Below are positions 55,170 through 64,000 of a stretch of 64,000 bases of DNA, one piece after another. This stretch comes from JAICUY01 sp963716585 (lineage in GTDB: Bacteria > Chloroflexota > Limnocylindria > QHBO01). The position numbers were made by a program, and so were the translations under genes. The stretch is taken from contig CAVQTN010000002.1 in assembly GCA_963716585.1 (NCBI GenBank), positions 124,001-188,000 of the forward strand, written 5' to 3'. Position 1 is the first letter of the stretch. Every line of letters begins with the position of its first letter. The notes beneath the pieces were generated by a model. That model was not told where the DNA came from and did no database searches. It saw only the letters and a program-made list of their open reading frames with translations.

Positions 55170-56698
55170 TTGACCGCAGCTGCGCAATCCTCGGGGGCCC
55201 CTTCACAGCTGGAACGCGATGCCATCGGGCTGCCGGAGGTGCTGTTCCAGTCGGTCACCCACATGGCCCCCGCCGTGGCGACCGCACTGTCGATCGGCGC
55301 CGCGACGGGCTTCGCCGGTGGCATCACGCCGCTGGCGGTGTTGTTCGCCATGATCGCCGTCCTGTTCACGGCATTCTCGATGGCGGAGCTGGCCCGCCAT
55401 CTCCCGTCGGCCGGGGGCATGTTCACCTACGTGAGCCGTGGCCTCGGCTCGTTCTTCGGCTGGCTGGTCGCCTGGGGCTTCGCATTGGCAGAACCGCTGG
55501 TCATGCCGCTGCTGCTTGGCGGCTTCGGGTTCTACGGCGCCATCTTCCTGTCGGAGTACCTCGGCATTGGCTTCAACCTGGCCTGGGTGCCGCTTGCCAT
55601 CCTGTGCGGCCTCCTGGTCTGGTGGCTGAACTACCGCGGGATCGGCCTGTCGACGCGGACCGGCCTGGTGCTTGGGATCATCGAGATCTCGATCTTCGTG
55701 CTGATCTCGCTGCTGCTCATCGTGAACGCCGGGTCGCGGAACACGTTGAGCGTCTTCGTCCCGGGCGCGGACGGCGTCCGTCCGGCGTTCCAGGGGATGA
55801 TCTTCTGCCTGCTGGCGTTCATCGGCTTCGAGGCGGCCGCGCCGCTCGGCGAGGAGACGCGAGATCCGCGCCGAACGATCCCCCGAGCGGTGATCTGGTC
55901 GGCGATCGTGGTCGGGCTGTTCTACATCTTCAATTACTATGCGGCGACGGTCTTCTTCGGCCCTGACAAGATGACCGGGTTCGCAACCGCGAACGGCGGC
56001 GATCCCTGGGGCGGGATGGCGACCAGGACGTGCTCGGCACGCTGGGCGGCCTGCTGGTGGTCTTCGCCATCCTGAACAGCTCGATCGCCAACGCCAACTC
56101 GGGCGCGACGGCCGCGACGCGCTCGCTGTTCGCCATGGGCCGCGTTTCGCTGCTGCCTCGTTGGTTCGCGGTGGTCTCGCCCACTACGCGTGCCCCGGTG
56201 AACGCCATCCATTTCCAGGCCATCAGCGCGCTCATCATCGCGGTCGTGCTCGGCTTCGTGCTGAGCAACGACCCATATGCCACCCCCGATGGCGCGGCGT
56301 CGTTCGGGCCGCTGAACGTCTATGTCTTCCTCGGCACCATGCTGGGGCTCATCTTCGCCTTCATCTACATCGCGGTGAACCTCGCCTGCATCGGCTACTT
56401 CTGGCGCGAGCGGCGCGACGAGTTCAACTGGATCAAGCACCTCGTGGTACCCATCCTTGGGGTGCTGGCGATGATCCCGGCCGCCCTGGCGGTGATTGGC
56501 GGCGTGACGATCCCGCTCCTCGACGTGACCCTGCCGCCATACGCGAACTCGCTGCGCTGGACGGCGCCGATCGTGGCGGTCTGGGTCGTGATCGGCATTG
56601 CGGTCTACTTCTATCTCCGCGCGCGGAACCCCGAGGGCCTGGCACGAATGGGCGAGGTCTACGGCGGCGACGTGGTTTCGCCCTCCGACGTCGACTGA
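55170..56698 (+). CDS. APC-superfamily amino-acid permease (frameshifted)
   Basis: The protein has about 509 residues after repair and twelve or so helices. Motifs are MAPAVATALSIGAATGFAGG at the first helix, AELARHLPSAGGMFTYVSRG and IGFEAAAPLGEETRDPRRTI. One C is missing near 56020, where GMADQDVLGTLGGLL should read; the second half (FAILNSSIANANSGATAATR) is in the next frame. The span is one short of a multiple of three. It starts at TTG 55170 with GGAGGG 8 bp upstream. A strong terminator follows. Confidence 0.88.
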
Positions 56699-56708
56699 GG
56701 ATCGATGC

Positions 56709-56739
56709 AAAACGGGCCGGCGCACTGCCGGCCCGTTTT
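56709..56739. terminator. Bidirectional Rho-independent terminator
   Basis: Perfect 13-bp arms AAAACGGGCCGGC (56709-56721) and GCCGGCCCGTTTT (56727-56739) surround GCACT. The T tracts on both strands make it work in both directions. It separates the permease (plus) and the acetamidase gene (minus). Confidence 0.92.
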
Positions 56740-56741
56740 CG

Positions 56742-57683
56742 TTACTCGAAGATCCCCAACGGACAGTGAGCTGTGACGATGAAGTTCGGCTGGTCCACGA
56801 TTTCGCTGATGCGCAGGTCTACCGCCACGCTGCACAGAAGATAGGCGTGCATCGGCTCCAGGCCATGCTCGCGACCGAGCCAGTCGATCATGCGCTTCAC
56901 GGCGTCGCGCGCCGCCGTCATGAGGTCGGGACCGATGCCGTCGGTCGCGTAGCGCCGCCCGTTGCGCAGCTCCGCATGCGGGTCAGGGGCCGCGACAAAC
57001 TCGGGCCCCGTGACGTGGAGATCCTTGCGAACGGTGAGACGGACGCGCACTCGCATCGGCGTTTCGATGGCGGTGCCGCACACCTCGCCGTCGCCCTGGG
57101 TGGCGTGGCCGTCGCCCATCGACAGGCGGGCGCCGGCATGGAACACCGGCAGGAACAGGGTCGATCCGGCGACGAGGTGGCGTGTGTCCATGTTGCCGCC
57201 GAAGACGTCCGGCGGGATGGTCGACAGCGGACCACTCGGCGGAGCCACGCCGATCTCGCCGCAGAACGGCGCCAGCGGGACAACGACGCCCGGCCAGAAC
57301 TCGGCCCTCGGCGCGCCCGGCGTCAGGCGGGTGACCTTGTAATGGCCGTCGGGAAAGTCATCGGCCAGCAGCCCGAATCCGGGGATCGAGGCCGTCCAGC
57401 CCCAGTCGGCGTGCTCGAACTCGAGCAGCTCGACCTGCAGCGTGTCGCCCGGTTCGGCACCGGCGACCTCGACCGGCCCGGTCACCTGGTCGACTCGGTC
57501 GAAGTCGAGCGTCGCCAGCGAGTCGCTGGTCGAGGTGGCGGTCAGCTCGCCGTTCGAGGCGTCCAGGCAATCAAACTCGACGACCTCGCCAGAGCCGACG
57601 CTCGCCACCGGCGGGATCGCAGGGTCCCAGGCCAGGTGGTTCTGGTCGCGGTTGACGTGGATGCTCGGCGCATTCGCTCCCAT
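56742..57683 (-). CDS. Acetamidase/formamidase family protein
   Basis: The 313-residue protein has the FmdA_AmdA pattern: HVNRDQNHLAWDPAIPPVASV, the central PPDVFGGNMDTRHLVAGS, GDGHATQGDGEVCGTAIE and AVDLRISEIVDQPNFIV. These enzymes hydrolyse formamide, acetamide or related amides to ammonia and acid. It shares its strand with the proline-racemase-like gene, 53 bp upstream. Start 57683 (MGANAPS) or 57692. Confidence 0.9.
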   Translation of the reverse strand: MGANAPSIHVNRDQNHLAWDPAIPPVASVGSGEVVEFDCLDASNGELTATSTSDSLATLDFDRVDQVTGPVEVAGAEPGDTLQVELLEFEHADWGWTASIPGFGLLADDFPDGHYKVTRLTPGAPRAEFWPGVVVPLAPFCGEIGVAPPSGPLSTIPPDVFGGNMDTRHLVAGSTLFLPVFHAGARLSMGDGHATQGDGEVCGTAIETPMRVRVRLTVRKDLHVTGPEFVAAPDPHAELRNGRRYATDGIGPDLMTAARDAVKRMIDWLGREHGLEPMHAYLLCSVAVDLRISEIVDQPNFIVTAHCPLGIFE

Positions 57684-57736
57684 TGGCCGCATTGTCGCAC
57701 TTCGAGGCCGCCGGTCGGCGGTTGGCTTGTGTTTCG

Positions 57737-58816
57737 TCAAATCTCCGCTGGGCCGGCGCCTGACGCCCAGATGTCACCGACAGTGAAGCCCTCGGGAAAC
57801 GGATCTTCGGCATCGATGACGTAGGACGCCATGCCGGAGATCCAGGCCGATCCGGTCAGTTCCGGCACGACCGCGGGGTAGTCGCCGACGCGTGTCTCGC
57901 GCAGCAGGCGCCCCGTCCAGGTCGTGCCGAGGATGCCCTCGTGGACGAACGGCGTGTCGAGAGCGAGGCGCCTGCGCGCGTGGAGCGTGGCCATCCGCGC
58001 GCACGTGCCGGTGCCGCACGGCGAGCGGTCCAGGATCCCGGTCCAGGTCGAGGGCGCGTCCCACGAGAAGGCGCCGCTCGACACCACGACGGTGTTCTTC
58101 AGGTCGGCGCCGTCGACCGATGGCGGCCCGGAGAACTGCATGATCGAGACGCCTTCGATGCCCGGGTTGTCCGGGTGGGAGACCGGGTACTGCTCACGCG
58201 TGGCGGCCTTGACCATCTGGCCAATGCGCACGAGGTCGCGGCCCTCATCGGGCGCCAGGCGGAAGCCGAGCGGCGCAGCCTCGGTGATGGCGTAGAACAT
58301 GCCGCCGTAGGCCACGTCGACCATCACCGTGCCAATCTCGCGGACCTCGACCGGCACGCCGAGATGCACGGCGAAGGCGGGCACGTTCTCGAATGTGACG
58401 CTTCCGACCTTGCCGCCGGCGCATGCCGCGCGTACGCGGATCAAGCCGGCCGGCGTTTCGAGCGTCAGGCTGGTGACCGGCTCGACCATCGGCAGCATTC
58501 CCGTCTCGAGCAGCACGGTGACGGTGCAGATCGTGTTGCTGCCCGACATCGGCGGGTATTCGGCCTGCTCCATGATCACGAAGCCGGCATCGGCGTCGGG
58601 ATGGCACGGCGGGAGCACGAGGTTGCAGCACAGTGCCGGGTAGCCACGCGGCTCGCGCAGCATCAGGCGCCGCAGCTCGTCGCCATGCTCGCGCAGATGG
58701 ACCATCTTCTCGAACATCGTGGCCCCGGGGACGTCGAGCACGCCGCCGGTGATGACCCGCCCCGGCTCGCCGCCGGCGTGCGCATCCACCGCGCTGATGA
58801 CCCGCGACAGTCTCAT
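57737..58816 (-). CDS. Proline-racemase-family enzyme with Ser/Cys catalytic pair
   Basis: The 359-residue enzyme belongs to the proline racemase, 4-hydroxyproline epimerase and 3-hydroxyproline dehydratase family. The first catalytic position, Cys in the usual MCGHGTI motif, is Ser91 in MSGSNTICTV. The second is intact: Cys267 in DRSPCGTGTCARM. The Ser/Cys pair is known in some hydroxyproline-acting members, so hydroxyproline epimerase or dehydratase is more likely than proline racemase. Substrate cannot be fixed. The overlapping gene is the acetamidase. Confidence 0.88.
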   Translation of the reverse strand: MRLSRVISAVDAHAGGEPGRVITGGVLDVPGATMFEKMVHLREHGDELRRLMLREPRGYPALCCNLVLPPCHPDADAGFVIMEQAEYPPMSGSNTICTVTVLLETGMLPMVEPVTSLTLETPAGLIRVRAACAGGKVGSVTFENVPAFAVHLGVPVEVREIGTVMVDVAYGGMFYAITEAAPLGFRLAPDEGRDLVRIGQMVKAATREQYPVSHPDNPGIEGVSIMQFSGPPSVDGADLKNTVVVSSGAFSWDAPSTWTGILDRSPCGTGTCARMATLHARRRLALDTPFVHEGILGTTWTGRLLRETRVGDYPAVVPELTGSAWISGMASYVIDAEDPFPEGFTVGDIWASGAGPAEI

Positions 58817-58856
58817 CGTTCGATCTCCTTCGGCGTGGCGACGCTACCCTAGCGCC

Positions 58857-59846
58857 ATGACCAAGATCGGATACGCCGCAATGCTCGAGCAGTTCCATCC
58901 GACGGACCTGCTCGCATGGTGCGCGCAGGCGGAAAGCGCCGGCTTCGATGCCGGTTTCCAGGTGAGCGAGCATTTCCACCCATGGACGCCGCGGCAGGGC
59001 AACGCCGCCTTCGCCTGGAGCTTCATGGGCGCGCTCGGGCAGCGCACCACGCTCCCGTTCGGCACGGCGGTGACCTGCCCCGGCTTCCGCTACCACCCCG
59101 CGGTGATCGCCCACGCGGCGGCAACCTTGGGCGCCATGTATCCGGCTCGCTTCTGGCTGGGGCTGGGAGCCGGCGAGGCCCTCAACGAGCACGTCGTCGG
59201 GCCGAACTGGCCGGAGGTCGGCGTGCGCAGCGCAATGCTGTTCGAGGCGGTCGAGATCATCAACAAGCTGTTCACGGGCAAGGTCGTCAAGCACGCGGGC
59301 ACCTACTTCACGCTCGAATCGGCCAAGCTCTACACCCGGCCGGAGCAACCCGTGCCGGTGTATGTCGCCACGGCCGGTCCCTTGAATGCGAAGCGCACGG
59401 GCAAGTTCGCCGACGGGATCATCACGGTCGGCGCCGCCGACGAGAAGATCGAAATGCTGTGGGACAAGTTCCGCGAGGGCGCGCGCGAAGCCGGCAAGGA
59501 CCCCGACGCCATGAAGACCCAGCTGCAGGTCCACGTCAGCTGGGCTCCGACGCAGGCCGAGGCAGAGGAGCAGGCCGTCCGGGAGTGGCCGAACGGCGGG
59601 ATGCCGTTCCCCAAGCAGGACATCAAGAACCCCGAGGACTTCGCCAACATGGCGAAGCTGGTGCATCTCGAGAATTTCAAGGACCGCATGCTGATCAGCT
59701 CCGACCTCGAGGCGCACGTCGCGCAGCTGCAGGGCTTCGTCGACATGGGCTTCGACGAGATCTACCTGCACAACGTCGGGCGCGACCAGGCGACCTTCAT
59801 CTCGACCTTCGGCGACAGCGTCCTCCCGCGCCTCAAGCTGTCCTAG
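58857..59846 (+). CDS. LLM-class F420-dependent oxidoreductase (FGD-like)
   Basis: This 329-residue TIM-barrel enzyme resembles F420-dependent glucose-6-phosphate dehydrogenase. Motifs are MTKIGYAAMLEQFHP, VSEHFHPW, GTAVTCPGFRYHPAVIAHA, LGLGAGEALNEHVVG and WPNGGMPFPKQDI. The residue set fits the F420-binding family TIGR03557. It lies five bases before a PPOX-class F420 enzyme, so the two may work together. The ATG 58857 fits the family start. Confidence 0.9.
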   Translation: MTKIGYAAMLEQFHPTDLLAWCAQAESAGFDAGFQVSEHFHPWTPRQGNAAFAWSFMGALGQRTTLPFGTAVTCPGFRYHPAVIAHAAATLGAMYPARFWLGLGAGEALNEHVVGPNWPEVGVRSAMLFEAVEIINKLFTGKVVKHAGTYFTLESAKLYTRPEQPVPVYVATAGPLNAKRTGKFADGIITVGAADEKIEMLWDKFREGAREAGKDPDAMKTQLQVHVSWAPTQAEAEEQAVREWPNGGMPFPKQDIKNPEDFANMAKLVHLENFKDRMLISSDLEAHVAQLQGFVDMGFDEIYLHNVGRDQATFISTFGDSVLPRLKLS

Positions 59847-59851
59847 GACCG

Positions 59852-60280
59852 ATGCGCCTGCCGGACGACGAGGCTCGCCGGCGATTCGCCGCGGCCCGCG
59901 TTGCGTATCTCGCCACCGTGCGGGCCGATGGGCGGCCGCACGCCGTCCCGATCGTCTTCGCGGTCGACGGCGGCCACGCGTACTCGATCGCCGACCCCAA
60001 GCCGAAGCGCGGTCCCCAACTGCTGCGTTTCCGGAACATCGCCGCCAACCCCGCGGTGTCGCTGCTCGTCGACGAGTACGCCGAGGACTGGGAGCGCCTG
60101 TGGTGGGTACGTGCCGACGGCCGCGCCCGCGTCGTCGACGACGGCCCGGATCGGGACCTCACGATCAGGCTGCTGCAGGCCAAGTATCCGCAGTACGCGA
60201 CCTGGTCTACGCCCTTCGGCGCCGCCATGATCGTGACCCTCGAGCACTGGGCATCGTGGGTGCTTGGCGACTCCGCCTGA
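59852..60280 (+). CDS. PPOX-class F420-dependent oxidoreductase
   Basis: This 142-residue split-barrel protein matches the PPOX/Rv0132-like F420-dependent group: FAAARVAYLATVRADGRPHAVPI, DPKPKRGPQLLRFRNI and WVRADGRARVV. The pair of F420 enzymes suggests that the organism makes F420. The ATG lies in the GACCGATG octamer, 5 bp after the preceding gene. Confidence 0.9.
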   Translation: MRLPDDEARRRFAAARVAYLATVRADGRPHAVPIVFAVDGGHAYSIADPKPKRGPQLLRFRNIAANPAVSLLVDEYAEDWERLWWVRADGRARVVDDGPDRDLTIRLLQAKYPQYATWSTPFGAAMIVTLEHWASWVLGDSA

Positions 60281-60298
60281 CGATCCGGGGCAGCGCGC

Positions 60299-61513
60299 TC
60301 AGACTCGGGCCGGCTGATCGTGCGGCTCGGCCTCTGGGAGGCGGACCCGGCGAAAGGTCATGAACAGCGCCAGATCGTAGACAATTTTCAGGCCGCCGGC
60401 GATCACGAAGGGGAGTCCCACGCCGACCGTCATCGCCGCCGAAGCCAGCGCCGGGCCTGCCGGCCGCGCCACGTAGCGCGCCGCGTTGGTGTACGCGGCG
60501 GCCGCCGTCCGTTCGGCCGGATCGACCAGTGCGGCGATGTACGCCTGGCGAGCGGGGACGTCCATCTGCGACAGGGCGGAACGCGCCAGGAGGAACACGA
60601 TCGCCAGGGGCAGCACCGGCACCAACGGAATCAAGGCGAGGAAGACGTTCGACGGCAGGTGAGTGAAAACCATCGTGTTCAGCAGGCCGATGCGCTCGCC
60701 GATCCAGCCGGCGGCGATCGACGAGCCCGCCTGCAGGAGTCCCACGCCGAAGAAGACGAGGCCCATCAGCTCGGTGCTGGCGCCGAACTGGCGGCTGAAC
60801 CAGAAGACCATGAAGGTCTGCACGATGAACCCGCCGGCAAAGGCGTCCAGCGCGAAGAGGCCGGCCAGCCGCGCGACGATGCCTCGCGAGCGCTGGAGTC
60901 CGGCCGCGCGCGGGGCCGAAGGCGCCCGTGGCGGAACTTCGGCGGCCGTCGACAGGCGCATCGCCAGGACGACGCACAGCACGGCGCCGACCGGGAGCAC
61001 CAGCAGCCAGCGCTGATCGGCGGGCAAGGCCGGCAGGATGTCGCGCAGGCCGCTCGGCCCACCGGCCAGCAGCGCGCCGGCCGCACCGGCGAGGTACGCC
61101 AGGGCGTTGTAGCGACCGTAGACGCGTGCGCGCTCGGCGGGCGGCGCGCCGGCGAGCATCGCCTGCTCGAGGGTGGTGATCGGCCCCGACTCGTTCGGGT
61201 CGGTCGACAGGCAACCGGTCAGCGCCGCGATGATCAGGATCGGTAGCGCGTCGGTCAGCGCGAACACGGCGCCGGCGATGCCCATGACCGCCAGCAGCAG
61301 CGCATAAGTCTGGCGGCGGCCCAGAAGCTCGCCCCATCGGCCGATCGCCAGCGACGAGGCGGCCATGCCCAGCAGCATCGCCGTGAACACCAGGCCAACC
61401 TCCGGCGCGCTCAGCCCACCCTCGGCGAGCGAGGCACCGATCAGGATGCTGCCGAAGCCATAGAGCGCCGCTCGAACCGCCTGGATCCGAAAGATGATCG
61501 AGAGGTCAGACAC
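60299..61513 (-). CDS. MFS transporter
   Basis: The 404-residue protein has twelve membrane helices and the loop motif AIGRWGELLGRRQTYALLL between helices 2 and 3. A second half repeats the pattern (GWIGERIGLLNTMVF). It resembles drug or sugar efflux permeases; substrate unknown. It lies 18 bp downstream of the thiolase gene on the same strand. Confidence 0.9.
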   Translation of the reverse strand: MSDLSIIFRIQAVRAALYGFGSILIGASLAEGGLSAPEVGLVFTAMLLGMAASSLAIGRWGELLGRRQTYALLLAVMGIAGAVFALTDALPILIIAALTGCLSTDPNESGPITTLEQAMLAGAPPAERARVYGRYNALAYLAGAAGALLAGGPSGLRDILPALPADQRWLLVLPVGAVLCVVLAMRLSTAAEVPPRAPSAPRAAGLQRSRGIVARLAGLFALDAFAGGFIVQTFMVFWFSRQFGASTELMGLVFFGVGLLQAGSSIAAGWIGERIGLLNTMVFTHLPSNVFLALIPLVPVLPLAIVFLLARSALSQMDVPARQAYIAALVDPAERTAAAAYTNAARYVARPAGPALASAAMTVGVGLPFVIAGGLKIVYDLALFMTFRRVRLPEAEPHDQPARV

Positions 61514-61531
61514 CTGTCGAGCGATCGTCGC

Positions 61532-62761
61532 TCACTCGGCCGCTTCGAAGACCGCGGCGATCCCCTGCCCCACGCCGATGCACATCGTCGCCAGACCGTA
61601 TCGGGCGCCGCGGCGTCGCATCTCGTGCAGGAGCGTGGTGGCCAGCCGTGCACCGGAGGCCCCGAGCGGATGGCCGATGGCGATCGCTCCGCCATTGACA
61701 TTGGTCTTCGCGGGATCCAGCCCCAGCTCGCGCATGACCGGCAATGCCTGCGCAGCGAACGCTTCGTTGAGCTCGACGAGGTCCATGTCGTCGACCGCCA
61801 GGCCCGCCCGCGTCAGGGCCAGCCGCGAGGCGGGAATCGGACCAAGCCCCATGGTCGCCGGGTCAACGCCGGCGACGGCGGAAGCGACCAGCCTGGCCAT
61901 CGGCTTCAGGCCAAGCTCCCGGGCACGCGCTTCCGAGGTGACCAGCAGCACCGACGCCCCATCGTTGATGCCGGACGAGTTGCCGGCGGTGACCGACCCG
62001 GATGCGTCGCGCTTGAAGGCCGGCTTCAGCTTCGCGAGGTCCAGGAGCGTCGTCTCGGGGCGTGGATGCTCGTCATGATCGAAGGTTCGCGTCTCGGCGC
62101 GACGGCCGGCCGGCACCTCGATGGGCACGATCTCGTCGGTGAAGCGACCGGCTGCATCGGCGGCTGCCCAGCGGCGCTGGGACTCGAGCGCGAAGGCGTC
62201 CTGGTCCTCGCGCGACACGCCACAGCGCTCGACGACGTTCTCGGCCGTCTCGCCCATCGAGTACGGGTAGTGCGCGTCGGCCAGGCGCGGGTTGGTGAAG
62301 CGCCAGCCGAGGGTCGTGTCGTAGAGGGTCTGCTCGCCGCGCGGAAACGCAGCCGAAGGCTTGGCCATCACGAACGGTGCGCGCGACATCGACTCGGCAC
62401 CACCGGCCACGAATACCGATCCGTCACCGAAGTGCACGGCATGCGCGGCGCTCACCACGGCCTGCAGGCCGCTGCCGCACAGCCGATTGACGGTCTGGCC
62501 CGGCACCTCGACCGGCAGGCCCGCGAGGAGCAGCGCCATGCGGGCGCCATTGCGATTGTCCTCGCCGGCCTGGTTCGCCGCGCCAAGGATCACGTCGTCG
62601 ACGAGCTCGGGGTCTACACCGGTGCGGTCGATCAGCGCGCGGATCACGTGCGCGGCCATGTCGTCGGGCCGGACACCCGAGAGGGCGCCGCCATATCGGC
62701 CGAACGCAGTCCGCAGGCCGTCGACGATAACGGGTGTGCGCGCCGGGTCTCGCTTGGTCAT
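61532..62761 (-). CDS. Thiolase (acetyl-CoA acyltransferase)
   Basis: The 409-residue enzyme has the thiolase catalytic set: Cys95 in NRLCGSGLQAVV, His in IAIGHPLGASGARLAT and Cys in TMCIGVGQG. It may act in fatty-acid breakdown or the degradation of 3-oxoadipyl-CoA. The ATG at 62761 was chosen; 62779 is six codons longer. Confidence 0.93.
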   Translation of the reverse strand: MTKRDPARTPVIVDGLRTAFGRYGGALSGVRPDDMAAHVIRALIDRTGVDPELVDDVILGAANQAGEDNRNGARMALLLAGLPVEVPGQTVNRLCGSGLQAVVSAAHAVHFGDGSVFVAGGAESMSRAPFVMAKPSAAFPRGEQTLYDTTLGWRFTNPRLADAHYPYSMGETAENVVERCGVSREDQDAFALESQRRWAAADAAGRFTDEIVPIEVPAGRRAETRTFDHDEHPRPETTLLDLAKLKPAFKRDASGSVTAGNSSGINDGASVLLVTSEARARELGLKPMARLVASAVAGVDPATMGLGPIPASRLALTRAGLAVDDMDLVELNEAFAAQALPVMRELGLDPAKTNVNGGAIAIGHPLGASGARLATTLLHEMRRRGARYGLATMCIGVGQGIAAVFEAAE

Positions 62762-62815
62762 GGCCGCGTTGCGTGTCACGCGGCTATCTTCGCATGCTGC
62801 GGGCCGTGGCCAGCG

Positions 62816-63112
62816 CTAGGCGGGCACCGCTTGGCTCGCCTCGGTGTTCCAGATCCTGGCCTGTGGTGCACCTGCCAGCGCTTGCAACGCCTGCGGAGAA
62901 GCCCACACCTTACGCATCGTGACGAGGAATGCCTCCGCCTCCGCCAGGCTGGCAAAGTCGAGATCGATGCCGACATAATTCGGATCATCGACCGGCCGTC
63001 GAATGACATAGCGTTGGACACCTGATCGACGGCGATCGGCCGGATCTCGGTCGAACGCGGCCTTCCAGGCCCCGAAGTCGCGAATTGGGTGTTCGATCTG
63101 TACGGTCACCAT
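62816..63112 (-). CDS. Small ABM-fold protein
   Basis: The 98-residue protein has the dimeric alpha/beta-barrel pattern: MVTVQIEHPIRDFGAWKAAF, RRSGVQRYVI, DLDFASLAEAEAFLVTM and VWASPQALQAL. It resembles the ABM-like protein at 4459. GAGGAGG precedes the ATG. Its function is unknown. It is divergent from the LuxR-like gene. Confidence 0.8.
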   Translation of the reverse strand: MVTVQIEHPIRDFGAWKAAFDRDPADRRRSGVQRYVIRRPVDDPNYVGIDLDFASLAEAEAFLVTMRKVWASPQALQALAGAPQARIWNTEASQAVPA

Positions 63113-63236
63113 GAGAAACCTCCTCGGTTGATGTGACGGCAACAGTAGGCAGGCAGCTCAGCGAGACGCCATCCCAGAAAGGTGTGGACTGTGCCGCCCT
63201 GGCCGGCATGATCCAGGCGCGGCGTATCCTGCCGGC

Positions 63237-64000
63237 GTGACCACCGCGCGGATCCAGCGACAACCCCGTTCGGAAGAGCGCATACGGGCGATCTGCCGCT
63301 CCGCAACCGATGCCATGACGCTGCGCTCGGAGATCTTGCGGGAGCTGAGGCGACAGTTCGACTTCGACGCGCATGTCTGGTTAGTGACGGACCCCGTTAC
63401 TTCCGTGGGATGCTCTCCACTGGCCGATGTACCAGTCGACGATCTGCCGGCGCTGATACGGCTGAAGTACCTCACCGAGGTGAACCGCTGGACGCAGATG
63501 GCCTCAGGCGCGCAGCGCGCTCGGTCGCTCATGGAAGCCACCGGCGGGAACCTGGAAGCGAGTGTGCTCTGGCGGGAGATGCTTCGCGACTACGACGTCG
63601 TCGACATGGCCTCGATCGTTTTCGCAGACAACCACTCCTGCTGGGGCTTCCTCGATCTGTGGAGGAGCGCGCCCGCCGGGCCATTCGACATGGGCGTCAT
63701 CGCATTCCTTTCGAACCTGGCAGCGCCGATCACCGGCGCGCTCCGGCGCTGCCAGGCGGCCACGTTCGCAGCCCCTGCGCGCCAGGTGCCGAGCGGGATG
63801 GGACCGGTGATCCTTCTCCTTGACGAGGGCCTGCGGGTCACGAGCCAGACAGCGGCCGCGGACGCGTGGCTCGGCCTGCTGGTTCCGCCGCAGCCTGGTC
63901 GCGCGCCAATCCCGGCAGGCGCTTATAACGTGGCCGCGCAGCTGGTCGCTAACGAGCAAGGACTTGACGGCAATCCGCCGCTGGCGCGAGTCCATCTTGC
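63237..64000 (+). CDS. Regulatory protein with GAF-like sensor (partial, probably LuxR-type)
   Basis: An open frame from GTG 63237 (MTTARIQRQPRSEERIRAIC) runs to the edge of the window without a stop; 254 codons are visible. The sequence (EILRELRRQFDFDAHVWLVTDP, then VVDMASIVFADNHSCWGFLDLW and FLSNLAAPITGALRRC) resembles the GAF-like sensor domains of LuxR-type regulators. The DNA-binding part must lie beyond 64000. A start with ATG at 63315 is possible. Confidence 0.65.
   Translation, partial: MTTARIQRQPRSEERIRAICRSATDAMTLRSEILRELRRQFDFDAHVWLVTDPVTSVGCSPLADVPVDDLPALIRLKYLTEVNRWTQMASGAQRARSLMEATGGNLEASVLWREMLRDYDVVDMASIVFADNHSCWGFLDLWRSAPAGPFDMGVIAFLSNLAAPITGALRRCQAATFAAPARQVPSGMGPVILLLDEGLRVTSQTAAADAWLGLLVPPQPGRAPIPAGAYNVAAQLVANEQGLDGNPPLARVHL

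Overview
The window is a gene-dense, high-GC (roughly two-thirds G+C by eye) bacterial chromosome segment. It has no rRNA, CRISPR array or intact transposon. Two deazaflavin (F420)-type enzyme families (LLM and PPOX class), DrrAB-like and polyamine-type ABC transporters, a class III (UvrA2/DrrC-like) UvrA and many amine and amino-acid catabolic enzymes fit an actinobacterium or a terrestrial Chloroflexota lineage. The Chloroflexota guess is inference only. At least ten otherwise healthy genes are broken by one single-base insertion or deletion, mostly in short G/C runs. This looks like uncorrected assembly error and affects how many CDS should be read.

Layout. 1-3900: ArsR regulator with a coupled downstream gene, then a DUF6220-like membrane protein, TetR regulator and PEP-utilising enzyme operon behind a palindromic operator. 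3880-5650: relic of an integrated element at tRNA-Glu, marked by a duplicated tRNA 3' end plus terminator and carrying an ABM-fold protein and a MarR regulator. 5700-9880: operon of DUF1015, an alpha/beta-hydrolase without its nucleophile, and a DrrAB-type exporter. 9900-15120: queG, a sensor kinase and a secreted repeat protein. 15150-21700: acetoacetyl-CoA synthetase, a heme-oxygenase-fold protein, acyl-CoA dehydrogenase and UvrA2. 22050-35800: a large amine/amino-acid region with polyamine ABC transporter (PotABCD type), a MerR-XRE-cupin regulator, two class III aminotransferases, a saccharopine-dehydrogenase-like enzyme, an aldehyde dehydrogenase, a BFD-type [2Fe-2S] protein, a flavin reductase and a D-aminopeptidase. 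These could together import polyamines, transaminate them and oxidise the aldehydes. 36300-39220: LLM oxidoreductase, YcaQ-like DNA glycosylase, alpha/beta-hydrolase. 39490-45450: a VirB11/TadA-like ATPase, MoxR AAA ATPase, VWA protein and DoxX protein, split by an opposing HTH/PD-(D/E)XK gene. 45880-50620: GNATs, aldehyde dehydrogenase and a two-component system. 50700-57000: secreted protein, malic enzyme, bioY, moaA, amino-acid permease. 56740-64000: acetamidase, Ser/Cys proline-racemase-family enzyme, F420 enzymes, MFS transporter, thiolase, ABM-like protein and a truncated regulator.

Non-coding structure is unusually rich. There is an exactly 125-bp element with terminal inverted repeats in two copies, each abutting a minus-strand stop codon. 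Nine hyphenated palindromes of the form TGAGTC-N-GACTCA cluster in two gaps. A two-palindrome module with about 50-bp spacing occurs at two loci. The octamer GACCGATG/CATCGGTC is strongly over-represented. Several credible operators (TetR, MarR, PhoB-type boxes) sit at the expected promoters.
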